A stretch of 17,836 nucleotides of DNA from Pseudoflavonifractor_A sp022772585 (GTDB lineage Bacteria; Bacillota; Clostridia; Oscillospirales; Oscillospiraceae), in NCBI RefSeq assembly GCF_052065415.1, contig NZ_JBQHUB010000046.1, positions 1 through 17,836 of the forward strand, in the 5' to 3' direction. The position numbers and the translations under genes were made by a program. Shown here piece after piece: positions 6,701 to 13,441 of this stretch (positions are counted from its first letter, which is position 1; the number at the start of each line of letters is the position of its first letter). The notes under the pieces are model-generated. The model was not told where the DNA came from, made no database searches, and saw only the letters and a list, made by a program, of their open reading frames with translations.

Positions 6701-7417
6701 ATGGCCCGCATCGACGGAAGAAAAAACGATGAGCTGCGGCCCATCGAGATCATCCCCGACATCAACAAATTTGCGGAGGGCTCCTGCCTCATCCGCTGCG
6801 GCAACACCCATGTGCTGTGTACCGCCAGTGTGGAGGACCGCACCCCGCCCCATGTGAAAGAGGGCTGCGGCTGGGTCACCGCCGAGTATTCCATGCTCCC
6901 CCGGGCCAACCGGGAGCGGAGCCGCCGCGATATCGCCAAGCTCAAGCTCTCCCCCCGCTCGGCGGAGATCCAGCGCCTCATCGGCCGGGCCCTGCGGGCC
7001 TGCGTGGACATGGAGAAGCTGGGCGAGCGGACCATCACCATCGACTGCGACGTGCTCCAGGGGGACGGCGGCACCCGCACCGCCAGCGTCACCGGCGGCT
7101 TCGTGGCCCTGAGCCTGGCCTGCTGGAAGCTGGTGCAGGCGGGCGTGCTGCCTGAGATGCCCCTCAGGACCTGCGTGGCGGCGGTGTCCGCCGGCATCGT
7201 GGGGGACGAGGCCCTGCTGGACCTGTGCTATGAGGAGGACTCCTCCGCCCAGGTGGATCTGAACTGCGTCATGACCGGGGAGGGGGAGCTCATCGAGCTC
7301 CAGGGCACCGGCGAGGGCCGCCCCTTCACTATTGAAGAGCAGCGGACCCTGGTGGACCTGTGTGCCAAGGGCATCCGGGAGATCCAGACCATCCAGAAGC
7401 GCGTGCTGGGAGGTTGA
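6701..7417 (+). CDS. rph: Ribonuclease PH
   Basis: Phosphorolytic 3'-to-5' exoribonuclease of 238 residues that trims tRNA 3' ends using inorganic phosphate and works as a hexamer. Family landmarks: the opening RIDGRKNDELRPI (3-15); SVEDRTPPHV (43-52); the arginine-rich RANRERSRRD (68-77); GDGGTRTASVTGGFVAL near 121-137, which binds phosphate; and the metal-binding aspartates D180 and D186 in EEDSSAQVDLN. The length is normal for the family. GGAAGGAAGG precedes the ATG. It follows ftsY after 42 bases and the next gene starts 3 bases after its stop, so it is part of the same operon. Confidence 0.97.
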   Translation: MARIDGRKNDELRPIEIIPDINKFAEGSCLIRCGNTHVLCTASVEDRTPPHVKEGCGWVTAEYSMLPRANRERSRRDIAKLKLSPRSAEIQRLIGRALRACVDMEKLGERTITIDCDVLQGDGGTRTASVTGGFVALSLACWKLVQAGVLPEMPLRTCVAAVSAGIVGDEALLDLCYEEDSSAQVDLNCVMTGEGELIELQGTGEGRPFTIEEQRTLVDLCAKGIREIQTIQKRVLGG

Positions 7418-7420
7418 GCC

Positions 7421-8008
7421 ATGAAGCTGGTACTGGCGAGCAAGAATCAGAAGAAGCTGCGGGAGCTGCGGGAGATTTTGTCCGCCCAGGGGGTGGAGGT
7501 GGTCTCCGAGGCCGACGTAGGCGTGGATGTGGACGTGGAGGAGACCGGGACCACCTTTGAGGAAAATGCCCTGCTCAAGGCCAGGGCCGTGTGCGAGGCC
7601 AGCGGCCTGCCTGCCGTGGCTGACGACTCCGGATTGTGCGTGGACGCGCTGGGCGGCGCGCCGGGAGTGTATTCCGCCCGGTACGGCGGCCCCGGCCTGG
7701 ACGATGTGGGCCGCTATCAGCTCCTGCTGGAGAACATGCGGGGCATGCTGGACCGGCGGTGTAAGTTCGTCTCGGCCATCTGCTGCTGCTTCCCCGACGG
7801 AGAGGTCATCACCGCCCGGGGGGAGTGCCCCGGCACCCTGGCCTACGCCCCCAAGGGGGAGGACGGCTTCGGCTATGACCCCATTTTTTTCCTGCCCGAG
7901 CGGAAAAAGACCTTCGCCGAACTGACGGCGGAGGAGAAGAACGCCATCTCCCACCGGGGGAGGGCGCTGGAGGAATTCCGTTCCAAGCTGGAAGATCGGT
8001 TGAAATGA
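7421..8008 (+). CDS. rdgB: XTP/dITP pyrophosphatase (HAM1/RdgB family)
   Basis: House-cleaning nucleotidase of 195 residues that hydrolyses XTP, ITP and dITP to monophosphates and pyrophosphate, keeping deaminated purines out of DNA and RNA. Signature residues: ASKNQKKL (6-13, the family's T/S-x-N-x-x-K substrate loop), TTFEENALLKA (44-54), the catalytic DDSGL (68-72), GFGYDPIF (149-156) and SHRGRAL (177-183). It follows rph by 3 bases, a pairing (rph then a HAM1 gene) also seen in Bacillus and other Firmicutes. The cysteine run CCC at 121-123 is unusual but outside the active site. Confidence 0.96.
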   Translation: MKLVLASKNQKKLRELREILSAQGVEVVSEADVGVDVDVEETGTTFEENALLKARAVCEASGLPAVADDSGLCVDALGGAPGVYSARYGGPGLDDVGRYQLLLENMRGMLDRRCKFVSAICCCFPDGEVITARGECPGTLAYAPKGEDGFGYDPIFFLPERKKTFAELTAEEKNAISHRGRALEEFRSKLEDRLK

Positions 8009-8054
8009 TACGCTTTTGGACCGGAAGGTCATCATACGAAAAGGAGATGCTACA

Positions 8055-8378
8055 TTGGATCTGACAAGCAAACAGCGGGCCCAGCTCCGGGGGCTGGCCA
8101 ACGGGATCGACACCATCGTGCAGGTGGGAAAGGACGGCCTGGGCGAAAATCTGGTCCGGCAGGTCAACGACGCACTGGAGGCCCGCGAGCTCATCAAGGG
8201 CCGGGTGCTGGAGAACTCCCTGCTCTCTCCCCGGGAGGCCGCCGAGGAACTGGCGGTGAAGGCCAGGGCCGAGGTGGTCCAGGTCATCGGGACCAAATTC
8301 GTCCTCTACCGCAAGAGCCACCGGAAGGACCTGACGGACCCCATCGTCCTGGTGCGGGACAACAAAAAGCGGGAGTAA
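8055..8378 (+). CDS. yhbY: YhbY-type ribosome assembly RNA-binding protein (CRM domain)
   Basis: A single CRM (CRS1-YhbY) domain of 107 residues. These small proteins associate with pre-50S ribosomal particles and bind RNA. The protein opens with LTSKQRAQLRGLANGIDTIV and carries VGKDG where the family has its GxxG RNA-binding loop, followed by the helix GENLVRQVNDALEARELIKG. The start is placed at TTG 8055 because AAAGGAG lies 8 bases upstream and homologues begin at this point; an in-frame TTG at 8016 would add 13 residues without a good ribosome binding site. It opens the yhbY-nadD-yqeK-lcp-rsfS block, whose order is conserved in Firmicutes. Confidence 0.92.
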   Translation: MDLTSKQRAQLRGLANGIDTIVQVGKDGLGENLVRQVNDALEARELIKGRVLENSLLSPREAAEELAVKARAEVVQVIGTKFVLYRKSHRKDLTDPIVLVRDNKKRE

Positions 8379-8420
8379 GGCGCAACTGGGAGTATCCATA
8401 TTGGGAAAGGGTGCTGTGTG

Positions 8421-9617
8421 ATGAAAATCGGCATTTACGGCGGGACCTTCAACCCGCCCCATCTGGGGCATATGGCGGCGGCCCGGGCGGCCATGGAGGC
8501 GCTGGGCCTGGATAAACTGCTCTTTATCCCGGCCGCCATCCCGCCCCACAAGGAGCTGCCGCCCGGGACCCCCGGAGAAGCCCACCGGCTGGCCATGACG
8601 CAGCGGATGGCCGACAGCCTGATGCGTCCGGACCGGACAGAGGTGCTGGACCTGGAGCTGCGCCGGGGGGGCAGGAGCTATTCCTCCGACACGGTGGAGG
8701 AGCTCCACCGTACATGGCCGGAGGCCCAGCTCTGGTTCCTCATGGGGGCCGATATGTTCCTGACGCTGGAGCAGTGGCATCAGCCGGAGGTTTTGATGAG
8801 ATACGCGGGCGTGGCGGCCTTTGCCCGTACCCGGGACGGCGGCGGGGCGCTGGAGGCCCAGGCCGCCCATCTCCGGGCGGCCTATGGCGCCCGGGTGGAG
8901 CTCATCCCCCTGCCCGGGGTGGTGGAGGTCTCTTCCACCCAGCTGCGCGCCGGACTGAGCCGGGGCCGGGGCGGGGAGTACCTGTGCCCCCAGGTGTACG
9001 GCTACATCCTGATGCACGGGCTCTACGGGACCCATGCCGATCTGACTGCTCTGAATGATGAGGAGCTCCGGGCCTGCTCCTGGTCCATGGTAAAGGCCAA
9101 GCGCATCCCCCACATCCGGGGCACCGAGGAGGAGGCCGTCCGGCTGGCCCTTCACTGGGGCGCCGATCCGGAAAAGGCGCGCAAGGCAGGCATCCTTCAC
9201 GACTGCACCAAATATTTGGACCTGGAAGAGCAGTTGCAATTGTGCAGAAAATATGGTATCGTACTGGACGAATTGGAACAGCGGGCCGTGAAACTGCTCC
9301 ATTCCAAAACGGGGGCCGCCATCGCCCGGCATGTATTCGGCATGCCGGAGGATATCTGCCGGGCCATCTACTGGCATACCACCGGCAAGGCCGATATGAC
9401 ATTGCTGGAGAAGATCCTGTATGTGGCGGACTATATGGAGCCCTGCCGGGCGTTTGATGGTGTGGAACGTCTGCGGGAGCTGGCTTATACCGATTTGGAC
9501 GGCGCGGTGCTGCTGGGGTGTGAGATGAGCATCCAGGATATGGAGGAACGGAATCAGCCGGTCCACCGCAATACCCTGGAGGCCCGGGATTGGCTGCGGA
9601 ACGGAAAGCGAGACTAG
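8421..9617 (+). CDS. nadD: Bifunctional nicotinate-nucleotide adenylyltransferase NadD fused to YqeK-type HD hydrolase
   Basis: One 398-residue chain carries two enzymes that are usually separate neighbours. Residues 1-200 are NadD, which makes nicotinate adenine dinucleotide from nicotinate mononucleotide and ATP: GGTFNPPHLGH (7-17) is the nucleotidyltransferase motif and SSTQLR (171-176) the second ATP motif. Residues 205-398 are an HD-domain phosphohydrolase of the YqeK family, known for symmetrical Ap4A hydrolysis: H231, the H260-D261 pair in GILHDCTKYL, H294, H319 in YWHTTG, and D337 in YVADYMEP. ATG 8421 and GTG 8418 are adjacent; ATG is preferred, with AAAGGG upstream. There is no frameshift or linker stop between the parts. 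The LCP gene overlaps its 3' end. Confidence 0.95.
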   Translation: MKIGIYGGTFNPPHLGHMAAARAAMEALGLDKLLFIPAAIPPHKELPPGTPGEAHRLAMTQRMADSLMRPDRTEVLDLELRRGGRSYSSDTVEELHRTWPEAQLWFLMGADMFLTLEQWHQPEVLMRYAGVAAFARTRDGGGALEAQAAHLRAAYGARVELIPLPGVVEVSSTQLRAGLSRGRGGEYLCPQVYGYILMHGLYGTHADLTALNDEELRACSWSMVKAKRIPHIRGTEEEAVRLALHWGADPEKARKAGILHDCTKYLDLEEQLQLCRKYGIVLDELEQRAVKLLHSKTGAAIARHVFGMPEDICRAIYWHTTGKADMTLLEKILYVADYMEPCRAFDGVERLRELAYTDLDGAVLLGCEMSIQDMEERNQPVHRNTLEARDWLRNGKRD

Positions 9618-11098
9618 ATAGAATGGGATCAGACAGAAGAGAGCCGCACAAGGGCGGCGCGCGGCTGCAGAAAAGTACCTCCGGCGGGCATAAGCCGGGA
9701 CGGAAATGGGCGGAGATGACTCCCCGGGAGAAAACCCTGCGGGTGCTGGTCATCATCGCCGTGACACTGGCGGCCATCCTGCTGCTGCTGGTGGCGGCGT
9801 GGCGTATTTTTGTGCAGAAACCCACCATACCCGGGGAGCCCCAGGTGCCTGACCTGCCCCAGGTCAGCGGCTTGGATATCGACCTGGAGCGGCCCAACCG
9901 GACCAACGCCGACCGGAAGAAGGATTTCTTTACCTTTCTGGTCATCGGCCGGGACACCGGCGGCGGCGGCAATACCGACACCATCCTCCTGGCGGCCTAT
10001 GATGTGCCCAATCAGGAGCTCAACGTGATGAGCATTCCCCGGGATACCATGGTCAACGTGCCCTGGGACATCAAACGCATCAATTCGGTATATAATTTCT
10101 ACGGCGGCGGGGACGACGGCATCAAGGCACTTTACAAGGAGATCAGCCAGCTGGCGGGCTTCGTGCCCGACTTCCAGGTGGTGGTGGAATGGGACGCGGT
10201 GGGCGAGCTGGTGGAGGCCATCGGCGGGGTCTACTTCGACGTGCCCCGGAACATGAACTACGACGACCCCACCCAGGACCTCCACATCCACATCAGCAAG
10301 GGGTATCAGAAGCTTAACGGCGAGCAGGCCATGGGCGTGGTCCGCTACCGCCATGACAACGACATGCGCTACGGCTACCCCGACGGCGACCTGGGCCGCA
10401 TCAAGACCCAGCAGGCTTTCCTGAAGGCGGTGGTGGCCCAGTGCCTGAAGATCGAGAACATGGCCCGGGTGAACCAGCTGGCCAAGGTGTTTACCGACAA
10501 TGTGACCACAGACCTGAGCATCAATAACCTTGCCTGGTTTGCCGAGAAGGCCATCTTCGGCGGCCTGAGTATGGACAACGTGAACTTCTTTACCATGCCC
10601 AACGAGGGTCATATGGTGTGGAGCCGCAGCTACAACAGCTATCAGTCCTACGTCACCCCGGTGGAGGACGAACTGGTGGAGCTGGTGAACCGGCACTTCA
10701 ACCCCTACAAGGACGACCTGGAGACCAGCGAACTGGACATCATGAGCGTGGGTGAGGACGGCCGGCTCTACTCCACCACCGGCCATGTGGAGGATACCAA
10801 GGCCAACGGCTCCGCTCCCTCGGGCAGCGGCAGCACCAGCCGTCCCTCCTCTGAGCCGGAGCCCAGCCGGGAGCCGGAGCTCCCCGTTTTCAGCGAGGAG
10901 CCCGTGCTGCCTCCGGAAACCGAAGAGCCCGCGGCCCCGGTGACTTCTGAGCCTTCGTCAGAGCCCACGCCGGTGCCAGAGCCTACGGCAGAACCCGCGC
11001 CTGAGCCGGTCCCGGAGCCCACGGCGGCGCCCGATCCCGGACCGGTCTCCGGCGGCGGAGAGGCTGAGGCGGCCCCTCCCCCCGAGTCAATGGGATGA
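9590..11098 (+). CDS. LytR-CpsA-Psr (LCP) family cell-wall polymer ligase with Pro/Glu/Ser tail
   Basis: Membrane-anchored LCP phosphotransferase, 502 residues. This family attaches undecaprenyl-linked anionic polymers such as teichoic acids or capsule to peptidoglycan outside the membrane. Layout: basic cytoplasmic tail (1-49), one membrane helix (about 50-73), LCP domain (about 112-300) and a low-complexity Pro/Glu/Ser tail (about 408-498). LCP residues visible: FLVIGRDTGGGGNTDTILLA (R121, D130), MSIPRDTMV (R151, D152), VRYRHDND (R252, R254) and DLGRIKTQQAF (R270). The TTG at 9590 has GGAGG seven bases upstream but overlaps nadD-yqeK by 28 bases. The ATG at 9623 is an alternative (491 residues) with only a weak ribosome binding site. 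Membrane topology is the same either way. Its place between yqeK and rsfS is common in Clostridia. Confidence 0.92.
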   Translation: MAAERKARLDRMGSDRREPHKGGARLQKSTSGGHKPGRKWAEMTPREKTLRVLVIIAVTLAAILLLLVAAWRIFVQKPTIPGEPQVPDLPQVSGLDIDLERPNRTNADRKKDFFTFLVIGRDTGGGGNTDTILLAAYDVPNQELNVMSIPRDTMVNVPWDIKRINSVYNFYGGGDDGIKALYKEISQLAGFVPDFQVVVEWDAVGELVEAIGGVYFDVPRNMNYDDPTQDLHIHISKGYQKLNGEQAMGVVRYRHDNDMRYGYPDGDLGRIKTQQAFLKAVVAQCLKIENMARVNQLAKVFTDNVTTDLSINNLAWFAEKAIFGGLSMDNVNFFTMPNEGHMVWSRSYNSYQSYVTPVEDELVELVNRHFNPYKDDLETSELDIMSVGEDGRLYSTTGHVEDTKANGSAPSGSGSTSRPSSEPEPSREPELPVFSEEPVLPPETEEPAAPVTSEPSSEPTPVPEPTAEPAPEPVPEPTAAPDPGPVSGGGEAEAAPPPESMG

Positions 11099-11116
11099 CC
11101 CTGAGACATCCGCACG

Positions 11117-11146
11117 GTTCAGAAGGAGCGCTTGCCCCTTCTGAGC
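11117..11146 (+). other. Small hairpin between the LCP gene and rsfS
   Basis: TCAGAAGG (11119-11126) pairs perfectly with CCTTCTGA (11137-11144), extended by two further pairs including one G-U; the loop has 10 bases. No T-run follows, so it is unlikely to be a full terminator. It could tune rsfS expression or mark a processing site. Confidence 0.5.
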
Positions 11147-11180
11147 TGCTTTGATCATACGATAAAAGGAGAATGAGTCT

Positions 11181-11543
11181 ATGACCCCTTATGAACTGGC
11201 GCTGGCCGCGGCCAAGGCTCTGGACAGCAAAAAGGGCCGGGATATCAAGGTCCTGGAGACCGGACACCTGACCACCCTGGCCGACTATTTCGTGCTCTGC
11301 ACAGCCACCTCCACCACTCAGGTCAAGGCCCTGGCCGATACCTGTGAAAAAATGCTCAAGGACCAGGGCGAGGCTCCCCACCATGTGGAGGGCCACCGGG
11401 AGGGCGGCTGGATCCTGCTGGACTTCTCCAGCGTGGTGGTCCACGTCTTTATGGAGGAATCCCGGAAATTTTATGATCTGGAGCGCCTCTGGTCCGACGC
11501 CAGAGAGGTGGACGTGAGCGCCCTCCTCCAGCCGGAGAGCTGA
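11181..11543 (+). CDS. rsfS: Ribosomal silencing factor RsfS
   Basis: A 120-residue RsfS (YbeB/Iojap) protein, which binds ribosomal protein uL14 on the 50S subunit and blocks joining to the 30S when nutrients run short. Typical features are the N-terminal helix ELALAAAKALDSKKGRDIKV, the core LADYFVLCTATSTTQVKAL (33-51), EGHREGGWILLDFSSVVVHV (69-88) and YDLERLW (98-104). AAAAGGAG lies upstream of the ATG with good spacing. This is the last gene of the long plus-strand run and is followed by a strong terminator 8 bases beyond its stop. Confidence 0.96.
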   Translation: MTPYELALAAAKALDSKKGRDIKVLETGHLTTLADYFVLCTATSTTQVKALADTCEKMLKDQGEAPHHVEGHREGGWILLDFSSVVVHVFMEESRKFYDLERLWSDAREVDVSALLQPES

Positions 11544-11551
11544 GAAAACCA

Positions 11552-11588
11552 AAAAAGTGCGCCGCCTTACAAAGACGGCGCACTTTTT
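11552..11588. terminator. Bidirectional intrinsic terminator
   Basis: AAAAAGTGCGCCG (11552-11564) pairs perfectly with CGGCGCACTTTTT (11576-11588), giving a 13-bp stem with A and T runs on opposite ends. It lies between the convergent rsfS and iscU-type genes and should serve both. Confidence 0.93.
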
Positions 11589-11606
11589 GTCATTGAAATA
11601 TTTGCG

Positions 11607-12038
11607 TTATTCCGCTCCCTGCTCTCCTTCGTGGGGATCGCCGTAGGTCCGGATCTCGGACTCGTCCAGGATGCCCTGGCGGACGTAGTAGTCGCCGACG
11701 GCGGCCTTGATGGCCTGCTCGGCCAGCACGGAACAGTGCATCTTGTGCAGGGGCAGGCCGCCCAGAGCCTCGGCCACCTGCTCGTTGGTGAGGGTGAAGG
11801 CCTGTTCCACGGTGCGGCCCTTAATCATCTCAGTGGCCATGGAGCTGGTGGCGATGGCGGCGGCGCAGCCAAAGGTCTTGAACCGGGCGTCGGTGATGAC
11901 GCCATCCTCCACCCGCAGGGTGACCTGCATGATGTCCCCGCACTTGGGGTTGCCCGCCACCCCCACGGCATCGGGATCGTCCAGCGAACCGGCGTTGCGG
12001 GGGTGATTGAAGTAATCCATGACTTTATCGGTATACAT
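11607..12038 (-). CDS. iscU: IscU/NifU-type iron-sulfur cluster scaffold protein
   Basis: A 143-residue IscU-like scaffold on which Fe-S clusters are assembled before transfer to apoproteins. All three ligand cysteines are present: C33 in PKCGD, C58 in FGCAAAIA and C102 in MHCSVLA. The aspartate next to the first cysteine (D35) is the usual one. The protein begins YTDKVMDYFNHPRNAG, standard for the family. AGAAAGGA precedes the ATG. The gene stands alone here: no cysteine desulfurase (IscS/NifS) or IscR lies beside it, although Clostridia often keep iscR-iscS-iscU together. The desulfurase must be encoded elsewhere. Confidence 0.95.
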   Translation of the reverse strand: MYTDKVMDYFNHPRNAGSLDDPDAVGVAGNPKCGDIMQVTLRVEDGVITDARFKTFGCAAAIATSSMATEMIKGRTVEQAFTLTNEQVAEALGGLPLHKMHCSVLAEQAIKAAVGDYYVRQGILDESEIRTYGDPHEGEQGAE

Positions 12039-12106
12039 AGCGATTCCTTTCTCTGCGGCAGATGCATGCGCTCTCTTGTCATGCCAGGGGCAAAGTCCTA
12101 TTATGA

Positions 12107-12135
12107 ATTATAAGAAGATAAGGCAAAAAAGTCAA
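12107..12135 (-). promoter_or_regulatory. Consensus promoter of the iscU-type gene
   Basis: On the minus strand, -35 TTGACT (12130-12135), 17-base spacer, -10 TATAAT (12107-12112). The leader is about 60 bases. I see no recognisable regulator site; an IscR site was not convincing. Confidence 0.85.
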
Positions 12136-12178
12136 GGCAAGACAGAGATCTGCACGCGGAAGGCGGGGGCCTTTTCCG

Positions 12179-12207
12179 TTGACGGGGGAGCCGGGGAATG
12201 GTATAGT
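12179..12207 (+). promoter_or_regulatory. Promoter of the AI-2E-family gene
   Basis: -35 TTGACG (12179-12184), 17-base spacer, -10 TATAGT (12202-12207). It diverges from the iscU-type promoter, with the two -35 boxes 43 bases apart. Confidence 0.8.
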
Positions 12208-12249
12208 AACAGTGAATATCCCCAACCGGTCCCGGAATGGAGGTCCTCT

Positions 12250-13380
12250 ATGGAAAAAAAGAAGCTTCAAAGCATTCTGGCGATCATTGCATTTGCCGCC
12301 GGGCTCATGCTGGTAGTGCTCAGGCTGGACGCCCTGCTGGACTTCGCGGGCAGACTGCTGGGCCTGCTGCGGCCGGTGTATCTGGGTTTTGCCCTGGCCT
12401 TTGTCCTCAACCGGCCCTGTCAGGCCTTTTACCGGCTGTACGACCGGGGGCTGCGCCATCTGGGCGCCTCGAGGCTGAGCCGCCCTCTGGCGGTGGTGTC
12501 CTCCTATCTGCTGCTGATCGCCGTGCTGGGGGTCCTGATCTCCTTCGTGGTCCCCAAGGTGGTGGAGAGCGGCCAGCTCTTCGCGGCCAGCCTGTCGGGA
12601 TATCTCTACAATCTGCGGGAGATGGCGGAGAAGCTCTTTACTTACCTTCATGTGGACGCGGATTTTCTGAACCGGATCCAGATCCCGGAGCTCACCACCT
12701 ACCTGAAAAGCGCCCTGGAGGGGCTGGCCCAGGGGGTGAGCAATACGGTGCTGAGCGTGGTGGCATTCACCGGGACGCTGATCTCTGCCCTGGTCACCGG
12801 GCTCATGTCGGTGATCTTCTCCATCTACATGCTCAGCGGACGGGAGACCCTGCTGCCCCAGTGCCGCCGGGTCCTGCGGGCCTATGTGCCTGCCAAAGCG
12901 GCCGACGCTGTGCTGGATGTGGTCCACCTCACCGCCGCAACCTTCACCAATTTCGTCTCGGGCCAGCTCATTGAGGCCTGCATCCTGGGCGGGCTGTGCG
13001 CTGCGGGGATGCTCTTCATCCAGGCCGACTACGCCCCGCTGATCGGGGTGATCATCGGCGCATCTGCCCTGGTGCCGGTGGCGGGCGCCTATGTGGGCGC
13101 CGTGCTGGCGGCCTTCCTGCTGGTGATGGTCTCGCCGGTGAAGGCTGTCATTTTCCTCGTTTTTCTGGCCATCCTCCAGCAGATTGAGGGCAATGTGATC
13201 TATCCCCGGGTGGTGGGCACCTCCATCGGTCTGCCCGGTATCTGGGTGCTGACGGCGGTGACGGTGGGCGGAGGTCTCTTTGGCCTGCCCGGTGTGCTGC
13301 TCAGCGTGCCGGCGGCCTCGGTACTCTATACCCTGCTCAAGCAGGATGTGCGCCGCCGCCTGGCCCGGTCCGGCTCATAA
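12250..13380 (+). CDS. AI-2E family transporter (UPF0118)
   Basis: A 376-residue membrane protein of the AI-2E/UPF0118 family. Members have been linked to autoinducer-2 export (TqsA) and, in other bacteria, to Na+/H+ antiport, so the substrate cannot be assigned from sequence. Hydrophobic helices: a pair at about 8-25 and 35-55, one at 76-98, a soluble middle region (about 100-165), then a cluster of helices from about 170 to 365. The C-terminal stretch QQIEGNVIYPRVVGTSIGLPG and the following GGGLFGLPGVLLSVPAAS are the family's best-conserved segments. ATG 12250 was chosen because GGAGGT lies five bases upstream; an open frame extends further 5' but runs through the promoter. It is monocistronic between its own promoter and a hairpin. 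Confidence 0.92.
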   Translation: MEKKKLQSILAIIAFAAGLMLVVLRLDALLDFAGRLLGLLRPVYLGFALAFVLNRPCQAFYRLYDRGLRHLGASRLSRPLAVVSSYLLLIAVLGVLISFVVPKVVESGQLFAASLSGYLYNLREMAEKLFTYLHVDADFLNRIQIPELTTYLKSALEGLAQGVSNTVLSVVAFTGTLISALVTGLMSVIFSIYMLSGRETLLPQCRRVLRAYVPAKAADAVLDVVHLTAATFTNFVSGQLIEACILGGLCAAGMLFIQADYAPLIGVIIGASALVPVAGAYVGAVLAAFLLVMVSPVKAVIFLVFLAILQQIEGNVIYPRVVGTSIGLPGIWVLTAVTVGGGLFGLPGVLLSVPAASVLYTLLKQDVRRRLARSGS

Positions 13381-13396
13381 GACGCAGCTTTTGCTT

Positions 13397-13431
13397 CCCT
13401 TCCGCCCCGGTGTGTTGCCGGGACGGAAGGG
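13397..13431. terminator. Hairpin terminator between convergent genes
   Basis: CCCTTCCG (13397-13404) pairs with CGGAAGGG (13424-13431), and inside it CCCGG (13406-13410) with CCGGG (13418-13422), around one mismatch. The tail ATTTCTGCTTC is T-rich but interrupted. It sits between the AI-2E gene and the oppositely oriented antiporter gene, so transcript end is the likely role. Confidence 0.65.
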
Positions 13432-13441
13432 ATTTCTGCTT

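Noticed and set aside
5882..8296. An 804-codon open frame on the minus strand opposite ftsY, rph and the XTPase gene
   Set aside because: Codon-composition shadow in GC-rich DNA. The plus-strand genes have full family motifs, and the antisense product is low-complexity with no recognisable domain.
12019..12249. N-terminal extension of the AI-2E-family protein by 77 residues
   Set aside because: It runs through the -35/-10 promoter at 12179-12207, and the family start with GGAGGT is at 12250.
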